DNA of 64,000 nucleotides from Acidobacteriota bacterium (GCA_016715865.1 JADJXM010000003.1:172001-236000); one strand, 5' to 3'; positions 11,636 through 26,697 are shown, counted from the first letter of the stretch. The notes: generated by a model from the sequence alone, not told the origin. Program-made: numbers and translations.

Positions 11636-12888
11636 TCATTGCTGATCCGTGACCTGCGCGCTGACGCTTGCGGTTCTGCCCTGTTTTATTGTCCCGACTA
11701 TTTCATCAAGCACTTTTTCGGCCAGATCGCGCTTGGATTGCAGCGGCAGTTCGATGCGCGAACCGTCGCGGCGCAGGATCGTTGCGACATTGTTGTCACG
11801 ACATCGAAACCGGCGCCTTCGCGGGTGATATCGTTGGCGACGATCAGATCGAGCGATTTTTTCGCGGAGTTTGGTTTTCGGCGTTGTCGAGCAGGGATTG
11901 CGATTCGGCGGCGAAACCGACGACGATGCGTGAGTTTCGCTGCCGGGTCGCGGGCGACACTGCCGATGATGTCTTCGGTCGCTTCAAGTTCGATGGTGAT
12001 CGACTGCCGTCCAAGCTTCTTGATCTTTTGAACGGCGGGGCTGGCGGGCGAAAATCGGCCACTGCTGCGCAACCGATAAAGACAGATGAGTCGCCAACGC
12101 GGCTCATGACTGCATCGTACATCTGACGGGTCGAGCGGACGCTGACGGTTTCGACGCCGGCCGGCGGTGCGATGCGAACAGGGCCGGAGATAAGAGTGAC
12201 GCGGGCTCCGCGATCGCGCGCGGCTTCTGCCAGAGCGTAGCCCATCTTGCCTGACGATCGATTGGTTATGAAGCGGACGGGATCGGGGTCTTCGACGGTC
12301 GGGCGGCAGTGATCAGGATGTGTTCACCGGCCCAAGATCCGGACCAGTCTCAAGCTTGCGCTGGAGCAGATGCAATGCCTGATGAACTATATCTTCGGGC
12401 TCTGCGAGGCGGCCTTCACCGACTTCGCCGCAGGCCCTGATAACCGACTCCGGGATTGACGAAATAATGGCCGCGCTCGCGCAGGATTTCCAGATTGGCA
12501 CGGGTCGCGGGGTGATTCCACATTTCAACGTTCATAGCCGGCGCGATCAGGACGGGCCGGGTGTTTGAAAGGTAGAGGTGGTCAGGAAATCATCGGCGAT
12601 ACCGTGCGCGAATTTCGCCAGAATATTGGCTGTCGCAGGCGCGACCAGCGGCAGATCGGCTTGACGGGCCAGTGAGATGTGTTCGATCTTTGAGTAATCG
12701 GGGCGATCGAACATCCCGACGACGACAGGATTGCCGGAAAGGGCCTCGAAAGTCAGCGGCTGAACGAATTCGGTCGCGTGGCGAGTCATGACAACGCGAA
12801 CATCAACGCCGGCTTTTTGGAGTCCGCGCAGCACTTCGGCGGATTTATATACGCCGATGCAGCCTGTGAGTCCCAGTAAAACTCGCAT
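11636..12888 (-). CDS. coaBC: Bifunctional CoaBC: PPC decarboxylase / phosphopantothenate-cysteine ligase (frameshifted)
   Basis: The cytoplasmic enzyme of coenzyme A synthesis that joins cysteine to 4'-phosphopantothenate and decarboxylates the product. ATG 12888 opens the flavoprotein CoaC half (RVLLGLTGCIGVYKSAEVLR, then APATANILAKFAHGIADDFL). After a shift near 12550, other frames give APAMNVEMWNHPATRANLEI, then the CoaB half with RFITNRSSGKMGYALAEAA, GCAAVADFRP, LDLIVANDITREGAGF and a C-terminal IVGTIKQGRTAS to the stop at 11636. The total of about 417 residues is normal; at least five indels break it. It follows yicC and gmk on the same strand, a common bacterial gene order. Confidence 0.88.
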
Positions 12889-12913
12889 TTCAAGTCAATT
12901 TGCTGTCCTTTTG

Positions 12914-13115
<202 letters not shown>

Positions 13116-13116
<1 letters not shown>

Positions 13117-13734
13117 CGACTTTTCTCGGTCAGTTGGAAATCGATCTTTTCAGCCGCCCAGACGCGTTTCTTCCTGCGACAGCGCTCGGCAACGATGATC
13201 GACATCAGTTCGTCGGTTGCGCGAACAAGGTCTTCATTGACGACCAGATAATCGAATCTACTGTAATCCGACAATTCGTCCAGCGCATTGCGGAGGCGCA
13301 ATTTCAGATCCTCGTCGTCATTATCTCCGCGACAGCCCAGCCGTTCGATCAGGGCTTCATAGGATGGGGGGCAGGATAGAAGACGCTGATCGAGTCAGGA
13401 AAATCTTGCGGATCTGCTCAGCGCCCTGGACATCGATCGCGAGCAAGACATCATATCCGAATTTCAATGATTCTTCGACCTGACGGCGGGCGGTTCCGTA
13501 TAGATTCGCGTGAACGTATGCCCATTCAATAAACTCGCCTCGTTCGACCATGGCCTCGAATTCATCGCGCGTGACGAAAAAATAGTCGATGCCGTTTCTT
13601 TCCTGATCACGCGGCGCACGCGAAGTGTAGGATACAGAGGGGCGGACGCCCCGGTCGCGTTTGACCACTTCGCGGACCAGAGTCGTTTTGCCCGCGCCCG
13701 ATGGGGCCGAAATGATGATCAGATTCCCTGCCAT
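13116..13734 (-). CDS. gmk: Guanylate kinase (one frameshift; stop lost into repeat)
   Basis: Phosphorylates GMP to GDP in the cytoplasm. ATG 13734 gives MAGNLIIISAPSGAGKTTLV with the P-loop, then SYTSRAPRDQERNGIDYFFV (GMP-binding) and LLAIDVQGAEQIRK. One indel near 13380 shifts the frame; the next frame continues SISVFILPPSYEALIERL, LRNALDELSDYSRFDYLVVN and AAEKIDFQLTEKSRK. A normal protein ends near 13116. Instead no stop occurs: the frame runs through the Family B repeat and 100 bases into coaBC, ending at 12786. The annotated end is therefore an estimate of the conserved part. Confidence 0.88.
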
Positions 13735-13740
13735 TTCGAA

Positions 13741-14597
13741 TCATTCGACATTCTGCGCCTGTTCGCGCAGTTTCTCGACTTCGGTCTTGATCTCGATTGC
13801 AGCATCGCAGATCAAAGCTCGGCGGATTTCGAAAGAATCGTATTCGCTTCGCGATTGGTCTCCTGGAGCAGAAAATCGAGCTTCTTGCCGATCTCTCCGT
13901 CACCGCCCAGCAGTTCGCTCAATTGGATGAGATGACTTTTCAATCGAGTGATCTCTTCGGTGATGTCGCTGCGTTCGGCCGGGTATGCGACCTCCTGGGC
14001 GAGTCGCGCTTCATCGACGTTATTCTTGTCGAGCGGCTCCGAGATCCTGGCTCTCAGCTTGTCGCGATAGGCGGCAACAATGCCGCCGGAGCCGGATTCG
14101 ATGATTTCGACCTGTGACCTGATCCTTTCGACACGGGCGAGCATCTCTTTCTGAAGCTCGTGCCCCTCGACTGCGCGCATTGCAATGATAGCAGCCGGGG
14201 CATGCGTGAGCGCTGTTTCAACCCTTGAATGGCGGCCTCACTCAGGTTGCCGCTGTTGGCCGGCGCAAGCATCACATTCGGCAACTTTGCCATCGTAGCC
14301 AGATCGGGTTCACCCGCGAGGCCGAACTCATCGCTCATCGTCTTGAGCGCGGAGGTATCCGCGGATGAGCGGGCGGTTGAGTTCGTAGACGGTATCGCTC
14401 GTCTGCGAGAAGATAATATTGACATCGACACGGCCCCTCGAGATGGCGGCCTGGACCTGTTTTTGAGCGTGATCTCGAGCGGCGCGGGTCCTGGGGGGCA
14501 CGCCAGTGGATATCCAGATTCCTGTTGTTGACCGATCGAATGTCGACAGTGGCTGAGAAATTATCTCCGCTCGCCGTTCCTTGCCGTAACCTGTCAT
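13741..14597 (-). CDS. yicC: YicC/YloC family endoribonuclease (frameshifted)
   Basis: YicC-family proteins act on RNA (known for E. coli YicC as an endoribonuclease affecting small-RNA turnover). ATG 14597 gives MTGYGK, then frames alternate: GDNFSATVDIRSVNNRNLDI, VQAAISRGRVDVNIIFSQT, GALKTMSDEFGLAGEPDLAT, HELQKEMLARVERIRSQVEI, and a C-terminal LDFLLQETNREANTILSKSA followed by CDAAIEIKTEVEKLREQAQN. The C-terminal DUF1732 signature (GKKLDFLLQETNREANT) is complete. At least four indels. It overlaps nothing but ends six bases before the gmk start, so yicC, gmk and coaBC should form one operon. Confidence 0.85.
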
Positions 14598-14629
14598 CTT
14601 TTAAGCATCCTGTTCCTCGATTCTTTTGA

Positions 14630-16443
<1,814 letters not shown>

Positions 16444-16544
16444 GCAGAGCCTGACGTCATAAAAATCCTTGCTGCCTGAGTCTTTCCCGACCAGGTAGAG
16501 AAACGAGGATTATAATTTCGGCATGGAATTTGCGTCAAGCAGAC

Positions 16545-17980
16545 TCAGCCGTTGATCCGAATTGAACGGATAGCATTACTAAGCCCTGTTGTACCTTCCT
16601 GACTGGTTTTGGGAACAACCTGGATGACGTAGAAAGCAGGCCGTTCTGCAGCATATGGAATAGGCCCGGACGACCTCTGTCTGACCGGTGATGGGAGAAC
16701 GTCCGACAAGCGCCAGGCCAAGTGCGACGCGGCGGTCGATGCGGGTTCTCTGATATCTTCCCTGAGGCTGCAGATAGCCATTATTCTGCAACAAAGACCC
16801 GACAAAGCGATCCGATGCCTCTTCCAGGTTCTGCGTCTTGTGGATTGACCAGACCCCGACGATCATAGCCGTGGGTAAAGACGGGTTGCCCCTGGTAAGT
16901 GCCATATGCTCCGCGCGGAGCAAAGGTGACAACATTCTGGGCCTCGAACTGTTCCCAGTTATCAGGGACATTGACGGCGAACAGATTGCCTCCTGTGTAT
17001 GATCGATAGGTTGAACTGGTTTGCTGGACGCTCTGTTCGATTCGGCTGTCGCTCGGATACTGCGTGGTTCCGCCCTGTTGTGATGCCGTATACTTTTCAG
17101 CCATCTGCTGCATCGTCGGGGCGGGCGCCATTTCGACGCAATGACTCTTGACGCGGTTGAATTCCTCGGTATTGTGACGTGCGGCCGCGCGGTTGACCCG
17201 CAATTTCGTGGCTTCCTGCTGGATCCGTTCGAACGTTTTCCGGGATCAGGATGGCTGCTCAGCCATTCGACCATCGAACTTCCGCCACCCTCTTTTTGAA
17301 TCGTCTGGAACATACCGGCCATATCCAGCGGGTCGTAACCGGCCCCTGGCCATGATCTGCGCGCCAAGCACATCGGCCTCTCGTTCGTAATCACGACTGT
17401 ACTTGAGCAGATAAATGCCGATGCCAGTCTGAGTCCCCTGTGAAATCAAGCCGCCCAGGTTACCGCCAATGATGGCGCCCAGAATCCGCCGCCCAGCGCC
17501 GGCAATTGATATTTGGGACTCTGACCACGAGTTGCATTTGCGGTCCCGTGGCGCAGAACGACGTGACTGATCTCATGCGCCATAACGCCGGCCAGCTGGC
17601 CCTCGTTGGCGGCGGCCTCGATCATTCCGCGATTGATATACATCGGGCCGCCCGGCAGCGCCGAGTGCATTCAGGTCACGAGCGTTGATGACATCGAAAT
17701 CAAACCGGAATGCGGGGTTCTGATATTCGCGGGGGATGGCTGCGACCAGTTCAGCCCAGGCTTTCCAGATAGTTGTCCGCGTCACTGTTTTCCGGCAGCG
17801 TCTGGAAAGCCTTCTCGTATTCGACTGCCGCCTGGCGTCCCAACTGCACATCCTGCTCGACGGTATATTTATTCTTCTGCGTGGAATTTGTGTACCTTGC
17901 GCCAGCACCAGCATTGGCATCGTGATCAGCGCTACGACAAGCATCCAATTAATGCTTCGTTCGCATACCTTCGTTTTCAT
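16545..17980 (-). CDS. M48 family metalloprotease, damaged paralog
   Basis: ATG 17980 follows GGAGGAGAAGAG; the N-terminus (WMLVVALITMPMLVLAQG) is a signal peptide. Broken frames give VEQDVQLGRQAAVEYEKAFQ, then the zinc site MAHEISHVVLRHGTANATRG (HExxH), then YEREADVLGAQIMA with the third zinc ligand Glu. The C-terminal domain reads NLFAVNVPDNWEQF, FAPRGAYGTYQGQPVFTHG and ends in SIRING at 16545. The same architecture, including the C-terminal domain, occurs intact at 33849-35282. These periplasmic BepA/YfgC-like proteases usually do outer-membrane protein quality control. At least six indels, in line with the surrounding block. Confidence 0.83.
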
Positions 17981-18211
17981 CTCTTCTCCTCCGGTTGTCA
18001 GCCGGTCTGACTCAGCTGATTGGACAATAAGTGCAGGGCTGTTGTATGAATCATCTTGTGAATGAAGACTACTATTTTGAAAAAGGCCTCATAGGTGATG
18101 ACCGCAAAGCATCACATGAAGCGTGGATACTGCTGCGGCAGCGGTTGCAGGCATTGCCCGTTCACTCCGAGGCATGTTGCGGCTCGACAGTCGTCATTAC
18201 TAGATTGCAGA

Positions 18212-18254
18212 GTTTAAACGCCAGGTACGCCAGGAAGCGCCTTGGCGTTTAAAC
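18212..18254. repeat. Family F palindrome (AACGCC)
   Basis: GTTTAAACGCCAGGTACGCC pairs with GCGCCTTGGCGTTTAAAC, an imperfect palindrome of about 43 bp. Confidence 0.75.
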
Positions 18255-18277
18255 CACTGAAACCTTGATACGCTGCT

Positions 18278-18470
18278 AACTAAATTATCTGGCATTGAAG
18301 TCCGGAAGAAATTAATCGCAAAGGCCGCAAAGAGGCAAAGATTTTCTATTGATATGAATATCCGGATTATTGCCCATTGGATAAAATTGAACACTGATCT
18401 TCCTGTATATCTTTGCCCCTTTGCGATTAATTTCTCTCGAAATGCCAGAAAATTTAGTTTACAAAGTACT
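18278..18470. repeat. Family B hairpin element, copy 3
   Basis: Arms begin AACTAAATTATCTGGCATT and end in the complement near GCCAGAAAATTTAGTTTAC. The core (about 18345-18415) is in the same orientation as copy 2. The outer TTTGTAAACTAAATTTTCT stretch is shared with copy 1, so the element includes that flank. Confidence 0.87.
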
Positions 18471-18497
18471 TAGTACTCTACTAACTGTGTTTATTAA

Positions 18498-18700
18498 GGT
18501 TTTCAACGCCAAGGCCAAGGAGATTGAAACGCAAAACGCCAAGTCTGCCAAGAGTTTATAAATAATTCGCTGTAATATCCATTTCGCCAATAACACTATC
18601 AAATATGCTGATCACATTATTCTCATTTAAAACCCTTGGCTGCCTTGGCGTACTTGACGTTTATATCTTTCTTGGCTGACTTGTACTTGGCGTTGAAAAT
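18498..18700. repeat. Family F long inverted repeat (AACGCCAAG)
   Basis: The left part (18498-18558) starts TTTTCAACGCCAAGGCCAAG and the right part (18628-18701) ends CTTGTACTTGGCGTTGAAAA. The arms pair imperfectly with a loop of about 70 bp. Confidence 0.7.
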
Positions 18701-18742
18701 CTTAAAGACAGTTTGCAGAGCTTAGGTTACAGACTCATTAGT

Positions 18743-19279
18743 TTATGGACGGAATTTTCCATGACCTTCGATGATTGAGCCATTGTGCCGGGAACAGGCA
18801 TCGACAATCGCCTCATCTACCTTTGATCCGACAGTCACCTCGGTTTTGCGTGAAACGACGGCGATTTCGCTGACGACAAAGGTAACGCGCCCGTTCAAGC
18901 ATCTGCTTTTCACGAAATGAGAGCGGTTTGTTCTGATTGAGAAAAGTGAGCGTCCTCAGAACATCGGCGACAGCGAAAAGATCTCCGCTTCGAATGGCTT
19001 CTGAAAAACCCTTGAAGCGATCTTTCCAGTCGGTTGATGGCGAATCGAAATCACCTGCCAGGAACTTCAGTACTTCATCGCACTGACGGGCGGCAATCAG
19101 GCGACGCACGCCGACGCCACTCGCATTCGTGATGGGAACCATGACAGTTGAATTGTTGGCTTGAACGCGCAGGAGATAAAACTCCGTCTTCTCTCCATTT
19201 ATCTGGCGGGATTCTATCTGTTCAACGATCGCGATGCCGTGAGAAGGATAAATTACTTTTGCCCGACCTTAAATTCCAC
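18743..19279 (-). CDS. CarD family transcriptional regulator (two frameshifts)
   Basis: GTG 19279 with GGGGACA upstream reads EFKVGQK, then a one-base deletion (CAAAAGTAATT where CAAAAGGTAATT is expected) puts a stop in frame. The rest is VIYPSHGIAIVEQIESRQIN, the Tudor-like RNA-polymerase-binding domain, then an intact stretch 19142-18850 (VPITNASGVGVRRL to LSFREKQMLERARYL), a second shift, and EIAVVSRKTEVTVGSK with a C-terminal HNGSIIEGHGKFRP to the stop at 18743. About 178 residues, normal for CarD. CarD-type factors bind RNA polymerase beta and stabilise open complexes, notably at rRNA promoters. Confidence 0.87.
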
Positions 19280-19412
19280 ACTGTCCCCTTTTCTTTAGGA
19301 TGAACACGGAAGAGCAATAGTGGCAAATATTCTTTGATTATTATTTTAAAAAGTCTAGCACTAGCCTCTGAAAACCGTCAATCAATCGATTCGACGAGGT
19401 AGATTATAGATT

Positions 19413-19441
19413 TTGACCTTCCGGCCATTTCGTTGGATACT
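19413..19441 (+). promoter_or_regulatory. Candidate sigma-70 promoter for the HerA-like gene
   Basis: TTGACC (19413-19418), a 17 bp spacer and GATACT (19436-19441), about 50 bases before the ATG at 19492. The opposite strand has TATAAT at 19403-19408, which could serve carD, but with no good -35. Confidence 0.45.
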
Positions 19442-19491
19442 TGGCTGAAATGCCGAAACGGAAAACATAAAGAAAAGGAAAGAACAACCTC

Positions 19492-20970
19492 ATGGCAGAT
19501 CCAATACTGATAGCGAAGGACAGCGAAGAACTCTACCTGTTGCCGAAGATGTCGAACCTAAGCATGGGATGATCGCCGGAGCGACGAGGGACCGGAAAAT
19601 CGGTCACGCTGCGAGTGATCGCTGAGAGTTTTCAGCAAACTCGGAGTGCCGGTGTTCATGGCGGACGTGAAGGGCGATCTGGCGGGGATGTGCGAGCCGG
19701 GCGGGGAAAATCCGAAGGTTGTTCAGCGAGTCGCTGAGCTGGGTCTGAGCGGATTCGAATTCAAGCCCTCTCCGGTAGTCTTTTGGGATGTCTTCGGTGA
19801 GCAGGGGCATCCGCTGCGAACGACAATATCAGAGATGGGTCCTTTGCTGCTGGGCCGGATTCTAAACCTGAACGACACGCAGAGGCGGGTGCTGACTCTG
19901 GTCTTCAAGGTGGCAGACGACAACGGGATGCTGCTGCTGGATCTGAAAGATCTGCGGGCCATGTTGCAGTACGTCGGCGACAATGCCGTCGCTGATCACG
20001 GAATACGGCAACGTTTCAGCCGCAAGCGTTGGCGCGATCCAGCGCCGCCTGCTGGAAATCGAGCAACAGGGCGGAGAGATCTTTTCGGAGAGCCGGCGCT
20101 GAACATCATGGACCTGATACAGACCGACGGCGACGGACGCGGCATCGTTAATATACTTGCGGCGGACAAGCTCATCTGAGGCGCCCAAGCTTTACTCGAC
20201 CTTTCTGCTGTGGATGCTTTCGGAGTTGTTCGAGAACCTGCCTGAAATCGGAGATCCTGAAAAACCAAAGATGGTCTTCTTCTTCGACGAAGCCCATCTG
20301 CTCTTCGACAGGCTCCCGAAAGCGCTCATGCAGAAGATCGAACAGGTGGTGCGTCTGATTCGTTCGAAGGAATCCGAGTCTTTTCGTCAGCCAGAACCCG
20401 CTGGATGTTCCCGGATATCGTGCTGGGCCAGCTGGGCAATCGTGTTCAGCACGCACTGCGGGCATTCACACCGCGCGACCAGAAGGCGGTCAAAGCGGCG
20501 ACGACATTCAGGCAGAATCCGGCGATCGATGTCGAAGCGGCGATCCTCGAGCTCGGAGTGGGCGAAGCGCTGGTCTCTTTGCTCGATGAAAAGGCACGCC
20601 CGGCATAGTCCGCCGCGCTGATAGTTCCACCGCACAGCCGGCTGGGATCGATCACGCCGGAAGAGAAAGAAAAGGCGCGTCATGCCAAGGTCCTCGATCA
20701 TCGCCGGGGTCTACGATCAGGAGATCGACCGCGAATCGGCCTACGAGATGATCAGGGAAAGACGCGCTCAGGCTGAAGCGGAGATGCAGAATCAGGTCGG
20801 AGGCATCGAAGCCCTCCCCGGCCGCCAAAGGAGCGAGCAACGTCATCGGCGCCATTGCGACAAGCGCTGCACGATCGATCGGCAGTTCGCTCGGCCGCCA
20901 GATCGTGCGCGGAATACTGGGGTCGATCTTCGGCGGCTCGACGACTTCGACCCGTCGCAGTCGTCGCTGA
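19492..20970 (+). CDS. HerA-like ATPase, DUF853 family (frameshifted)
   Basis: ATG 19492 with AAAGGAAAG upstream. Pieces in sequence: ADPILIAKDSEELYLLPKMS, a Walker A remnant RGTGKSVTLRVIAESF, VPVFMADVKGDLAGM, PSPVVFWDVFGEQGHPLRTT, NLNDTQRRVLTLVFKVADDN, FDLIQTD-like segment NIMDLIQTDGDGRGIVNILA, Walker B PKMVFFFDEAHLLFDRLP, VLGQLGNRVQHALRAFTPRD and a C-terminal low-complexity GSIFGGSTTSTRRSRR. This is the single-chain bacterial HerA/FtsK-superfamily DUF853 group, whose substrate is not established. About 490 residues. At least six indels, including one in the Walker A region. Confidence 0.85.
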
Positions 20971-21009
20971 GTGGAAGCCCGCTAAATCCAGGCCAGCAGG
21001 ATAAAACTC

Positions 21010-21857
21010 ATGCTTCTGCTCTCACCGGCCCTGGCGGTGATCGGCGGACTATTCGTCGGCGGGCTCCTGATCGCCGCGACGCAAAGTCTGGGCTACTTCT
21101 CACCGGGCGGAGAAAGAGGTTCACGCTATCACATTATGCGGCGCTGTTCGGAGATACCAGGAATTCTGGCCGGGATTCGATCACGCTGGCGGTGACAACC
21201 ACCGCCACGATTCTTCAGCTGTCGGTGGCACGGCGCTGGCGCTGGCCTTGCGAAAGCCGGCTGCGCGATCGGGAAGAATCAATACTCTGCAGATGCCGCT
21301 GGCCCTGCCGCATCTGGCGATGGCCGTGGTCCTGATCAACTTCATCTCCCCGAGTGGATTGATCGCCAGAATGCTCTTCAACTCGGTTTGATCGGCGCGC
21401 CCGGCCGACTTTCCCCCACTGATCAACGATCGTTACGCGGTCGGCATCATCCTCGCCTATGTCCTGAAAGAACTTCCCTTCATCGCGCTCATGGTGCTGG
21501 CGCTGCTGGCGCGACTGGGTGACGAATACGATCAACTGGCGCAGACGCTGGGCGCTTCCCGGTGGCAGCGCCTGCGCCACGTGACCCTGCCCCTGATCGC
21601 TCCGGCGGTGATCTCTTCATCGGTGGTCGTCTTTTCGTTCATCTTCGGCGCTTTCGAAGTGCCGTACATTCTGGGACGCCCCTACCCGGCGATGCTGTCT
21701 GTCATCGCGCAACGTCGCTATCTTGACGTCGATCTGGCGCAGCGCCGAATCGATCGCCGTCGCCATTGTCATCGCGGTGATGACGGCGCTGCTCGCCTGG
21801 CTCAACCTGAGATTGACACGCAAGTTGACCGGGATCGAACGGGCGTCGATATTCTAG
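21010..21857 (+). CDS. ABC transporter permease, YnjC-like, first subunit (frameshifted)
   Basis: ATG 21010. LLLSPALAVIGGLFVGGLLI is the first membrane segment. Later pieces are SITLAVTTTATI, MPLALPHLAMAVVLINFISP and YAVGIILAYVLKELPFIALM, then the cytoplasmic EAA loop DEYDQLAQTLGASRWQRLRH and VISSSVVVFSFIFGAFEVPY. It ends in LNLRLTRKLTGIERASIF with a stop at 21855. Binding-protein-dependent inner-membrane permease, at least five indels. It forms a four-gene importer with the next three genes. Confidence 0.85.
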
Positions 21858-21859
21858 AT

Positions 21860-22690
<831 letters not shown>

Positions 22691-22696
22691 ATGCTG

Positions 22697-22808
22697 ACAG
22701 GCGAATATGGAGTGCGACGGCCCGGCGTCATTTGGTATTACTTTCAGAGTTCGGCAAAACGGGGATACCAAAGCGACGCCGGCTCCCACTACACACCTGC
22801 CTTCTTTT
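22697..22808. repeat. Family C hairpin, degraded copy
   Basis: Left arm GGCGAATATGGAGTGCGACG and CCCGGCGTCATTTGGTATTA; the right arm is a diverged complement (GATACCAAAGCGACGCCGGC). It lies between the second permease and the binding protein, inside the importer operon. Confidence 0.8.
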
Positions 22809-22841
22809 GATTATGCAGTATCTGAGCTCAAATTGAATAGG

Positions 22842-24058
<1,217 letters not shown>

Positions 24059-24062
<4 letters not shown>

Positions 24063-25126
24063 AGAAAGTCCTCCAACGGCCTATGACCTCAGTCCATCTA
24101 AACGAAATATCAGCGGCCTATGGGCGGAATCGAGTGCTGGCCGGGATCACGCTGGATATCGCGGCGGGAGAGTTCGTCGCGCTGCTCGGGCCATCGGGCT
24201 GCGGCAAGACCACGCTGCTCAGGATCATCGCCGGTTTGATGGCGCCCGAAAGCGGTGACCTGCGCTTCAATGACGAATCGGTAATCGGCGTAGCCGCGGA
24301 GCGAAGACGCCTGGCAATGGTCTTTCAGAAGCCGCTGCTCTTCCTTATCACAATGTCGGCGACAACGTAGCATTCGGATTGAAGATGAAAGGGTCGCACG
24401 CGATGATCGGACGCGTCGAGTGCGCGAGGCTCTCGCGCTCGTGCAGATGGAGGATTTCATCCAACGGAATCCGCGGCAGCTTTCAGGCGGGCAGGAACAG
24501 CGCATTGCCCTGGCACGCGCTCTGGTCACTGAGCCGCGAGTGCTGCTGCTCGATGAACCCTTCTCGGCGCTCGACGAAAAACTGAGGGCCGAGATGCGGG
24601 CCTGGTCAAGTCACTGCAACAACGGCTCGGTATCACGACGATCTTTGTGACGCATAGTCAGAATGGGGCCATCGTCATATGGCCGATCGCGTTGCCTTCT
24701 TTTTGAATGGTGGTCTTGAACAGTTCGCACCACCGCGCGATTTCTACCTGGCTCCACGGACCGAATCGGCTGCGCGTTTTTTCGGATGGAAGGTCTGGCG
24801 TGGCGAACTGGTCGAAGAGAGCGACGGGCTCCGCCTGAAGACTTCGATCAGGATCTTCGACGTCCCCGGATCACGCGGGCCGCCCCAGTTCAGTGGCATT
24901 TCGTCGGAACGCTTAAAAATAAAGAGTAATAAAGCGGATTCGCTCGTCATCGAGGAAGGATCGAGAGGGTGACGGATCTCCGGCACGTCTCCGGTACAGG
25001 CTGGCGATCGATGATGGTGATGCGGTTGATATCGACCTGCCCGTCGATGATCAGATGTTCACCGGAAAGGCCGGCGACCGTCTTGCCGTCGAGATTGCAA
25101 TAAGCGACCTGCGCTTCTTTGACTGA
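24059..25126 (+). CDS. ABC transporter ATPase, YnjD-like with TOBE domain (frameshifted)
   Basis: ATG 24059 overlaps the binding-protein stop. Walker A LLGPSGCGKTTLL and Q-loop RLAMVFQKPLLF are in the first frame. The next gives the signature RNPRQLSGGQEQRIALARAL and Walker B VLLLDEPFSALDE. The following has MADRVAFFLNGGLEQFAPPR. A last shift near 24970 leads to the TOBE-like end DGDAVDIDLPVDDQMFTGKA and AISDLRFFD, stop at 25124. Powers the importer at the inner membrane. At least five indels. Confidence 0.87.
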
Positions 25127-25130
25127 GAAT

Positions 25131-25350
25131 TAATCGCAAAGGCCGCAAAGAAGAGCAAAGAAATTAATCACCGAGAGGCCGCAAAGAGGGCAGAGAATTA
25201 ATCGCAGAGGCCACAAAGGGGCAAAGATATACAGGAAGATCAGTGTTCGAATTATATCCAGTGGGCACAATCCGGATATTCATATCACCAAAAATCTTTG
25301 CCCCTTTGCGGCCTCTGCGATTAATTCTTGCCCTCTTGCGGTCTTTGCGA
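25131..25350. repeat. Family B hairpin element, copy 4
   Basis: Left arm with three tandem units (AATCGCAAAGGCCGCAAAGA, then two variants); right arm with two complementary units. The core (25228-25295) has the same orientation as copy 1 and is nearly identical to it. It fills the gap between the convergent importer and rnz genes. Confidence 0.88.
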
Positions 25351-25357
25351 TGATTCT

Positions 25358-26293
25358 TTACGCTGACTTAAACCCCTCGATCTCGATCAGGTCCTCGGCC
25401 ATAGTCGTGCGCGGGAAGGCGCCCGGGCTTCGGCCAGCAGGACGCGCGCATCGGGATACCTCGAGCTGAAGTGCGTGATAAGCAGGTTGCGGGCGCCGGC
25501 CTTTCCGGCCACCTCAGCGGCCTGTGCGGCTGTCGAATGTCCGTATTGTCCCGCCTCTTCGGTGAATTCCCGGGTATAGGTTGCTTCGTAAATCAGCCAG
25601 TCAGCTTCGAACGCCAGTTCGACGGCATTCTGGCAGGGGCGAGTGTCAAGACAGTAAGTGACCGATTTTCCGGGGCGCGGCGGACCGAGCACCTCTCCGG
25701 GGTCGATCGTCCGGCCGTCAGCGAGAGTGATCGAATGTCCTGACTGGAGTTTCGAGAATAGCGGCCCGGCTGGAATTCCCAGTTCATTCGCCCGTTCGAG
25801 ATTGAAGCGGCCCGGTCTGGTCTTCTCTTCGAGCCTGTATCCGAGCGCGAAGATGCGATGATCCAGCGGGCGTGTCGTGACGCGATAGTTCTTCGATTCG
25901 TAGACCAACTCTGAAGCGCGCTGCCTGAAATGCTCTGCGCCGAATTCGGGAACACTCGATCGGGTAGTTGATGAAGAGGATTCGAAGGCGGCCGAGCAGA
26001 TCGAGGTACTCCCTGACCCCGGGCGGGCCGACCAGCGTCAACGGTCGTTCGCGTTTATCGAGCGCCATTGTCGCCAACAATCCCGGTAATCCATTGAAAT
26101 GATCCCCGTGGAGGTGCGTGATGAAGATTCCCGCAAGCCTGTGAAACGAGAGGCCGGCCCGCGCGATCTGAATCTGGGCAGCCTCGCCGCAATCGAAGAG
26201 CCACCATTCGCCCTCGCCCGCGACTGCCGTTGCGCTGACATTGCGCTGTGTTGTCGGTTTGCCCGAGCTTGTCCCGAGCGGAATGATCTTCAT
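25358..26293 (-). CDS. rnz: Ribonuclease Z (two frameshifts)
   Basis: Metallo-beta-lactamase-fold endonuclease that trims tRNA 3' ends. ATG 26293 gives MKIIPLGTSSGKPTTQRNVS and the zinc motif GIFITHLHGDHFNGLPGLL. A shift near 25965 breaks the frame; the next frame (25908-25400) gives NYRVTTRPLDHRIFALGYRL, PGKSVTYCLDTRPCQ, LIYEATYT, the conserved GHSTAAQAAEVAGKAGARNL and THFSSRY. A second shift near 25400 leads to EDLIEIEGFKSA. About 310 residues. It is the last gene of the indel-rich block. Confidence 0.9.
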
Positions 26294-26313
26294 TGAATGT
26301 CCCGGCTATTCGT

Positions 26314-26697
26314 TCAGTCCTGCTTGTTGCGCATGAAATCGGCGAGTTGGCCGAAGGCCAGCGAAATCTGCTGCTTCAACAATGCCTTCTCGACAACCTC
26401 ATCGAGCGCCTGGTTCATGCACAAGAGCCACTGGTCGCGCTCGGCTTCTCCGATCGGAAAAGGCAGATGCCGCGCCCGCAGACGCGGATGACCATACTTC
26501 TGCACATAAAGCGGCGGCCCACCCGTCCAGCCGACCAGAAAAAGATAGAGCTTTTCTCGCGACTCACTCAGGTCTTCGGGATGCAGCCGCCGAATACCCT
26601 CCGCTTCGGGCCGCGCATCCATCAAATCGTAGAATCGATCTACCAGACGCCGAATATTCTCTTCACCGCCGATCTGCTCGTATATTGTATGGTTCAT
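26314..26697 (-). CDS. Truncated hemoglobin, group II-like
   Basis: 127 residues, typical length. MNHTIYEQIGGEENIRRLVD opens the two-over-two globin fold; FLVGWTGGPPLYVQKYGHPR and LRARHLPFPI hold the proximal histidine region, and the Trp-Gly pair is typical of group II. Such globins bind oxygen or nitric oxide in the cytoplasm. The ORF is intact, and it ends 20 bases before the rnz start on the same strand, so the two may share a transcript. Confidence 0.9.
   Translation of the reverse strand: MNHTIYEQIGGEENIRRLVDRFYDLMDARPEAEGIRRLHPEDLSESREKLYLFLVGWTGGPPLYVQKYGHPRLRARHLPFPIGEAERDQWLLCMNQALDEVVEKALLKQQISLAFGQLADFMRNKQD

Larger units (their letters stand above)
17981..18742. other. Gene-free stretch filled by repeats
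   Basis: 762 bp between the M48 gene and carD. It holds three repeat structures (Family F at 18212-18254 and 18498-18700, Family B copy 3 at 18278-18470). One short open frame (GTG 18031 or ATG 18046, to 18252) has no recognisable domain and runs into a repeat, so I did not call it a gene. Confidence 0.6.

Noticed and set aside
18031..18252. Short ORF (73 codons) between the M48 gene and carD
   Set aside because: GTG start or later ATG without a ribosome site, no domain, and its 3' part is a Family F repeat. Could be real but not supported.
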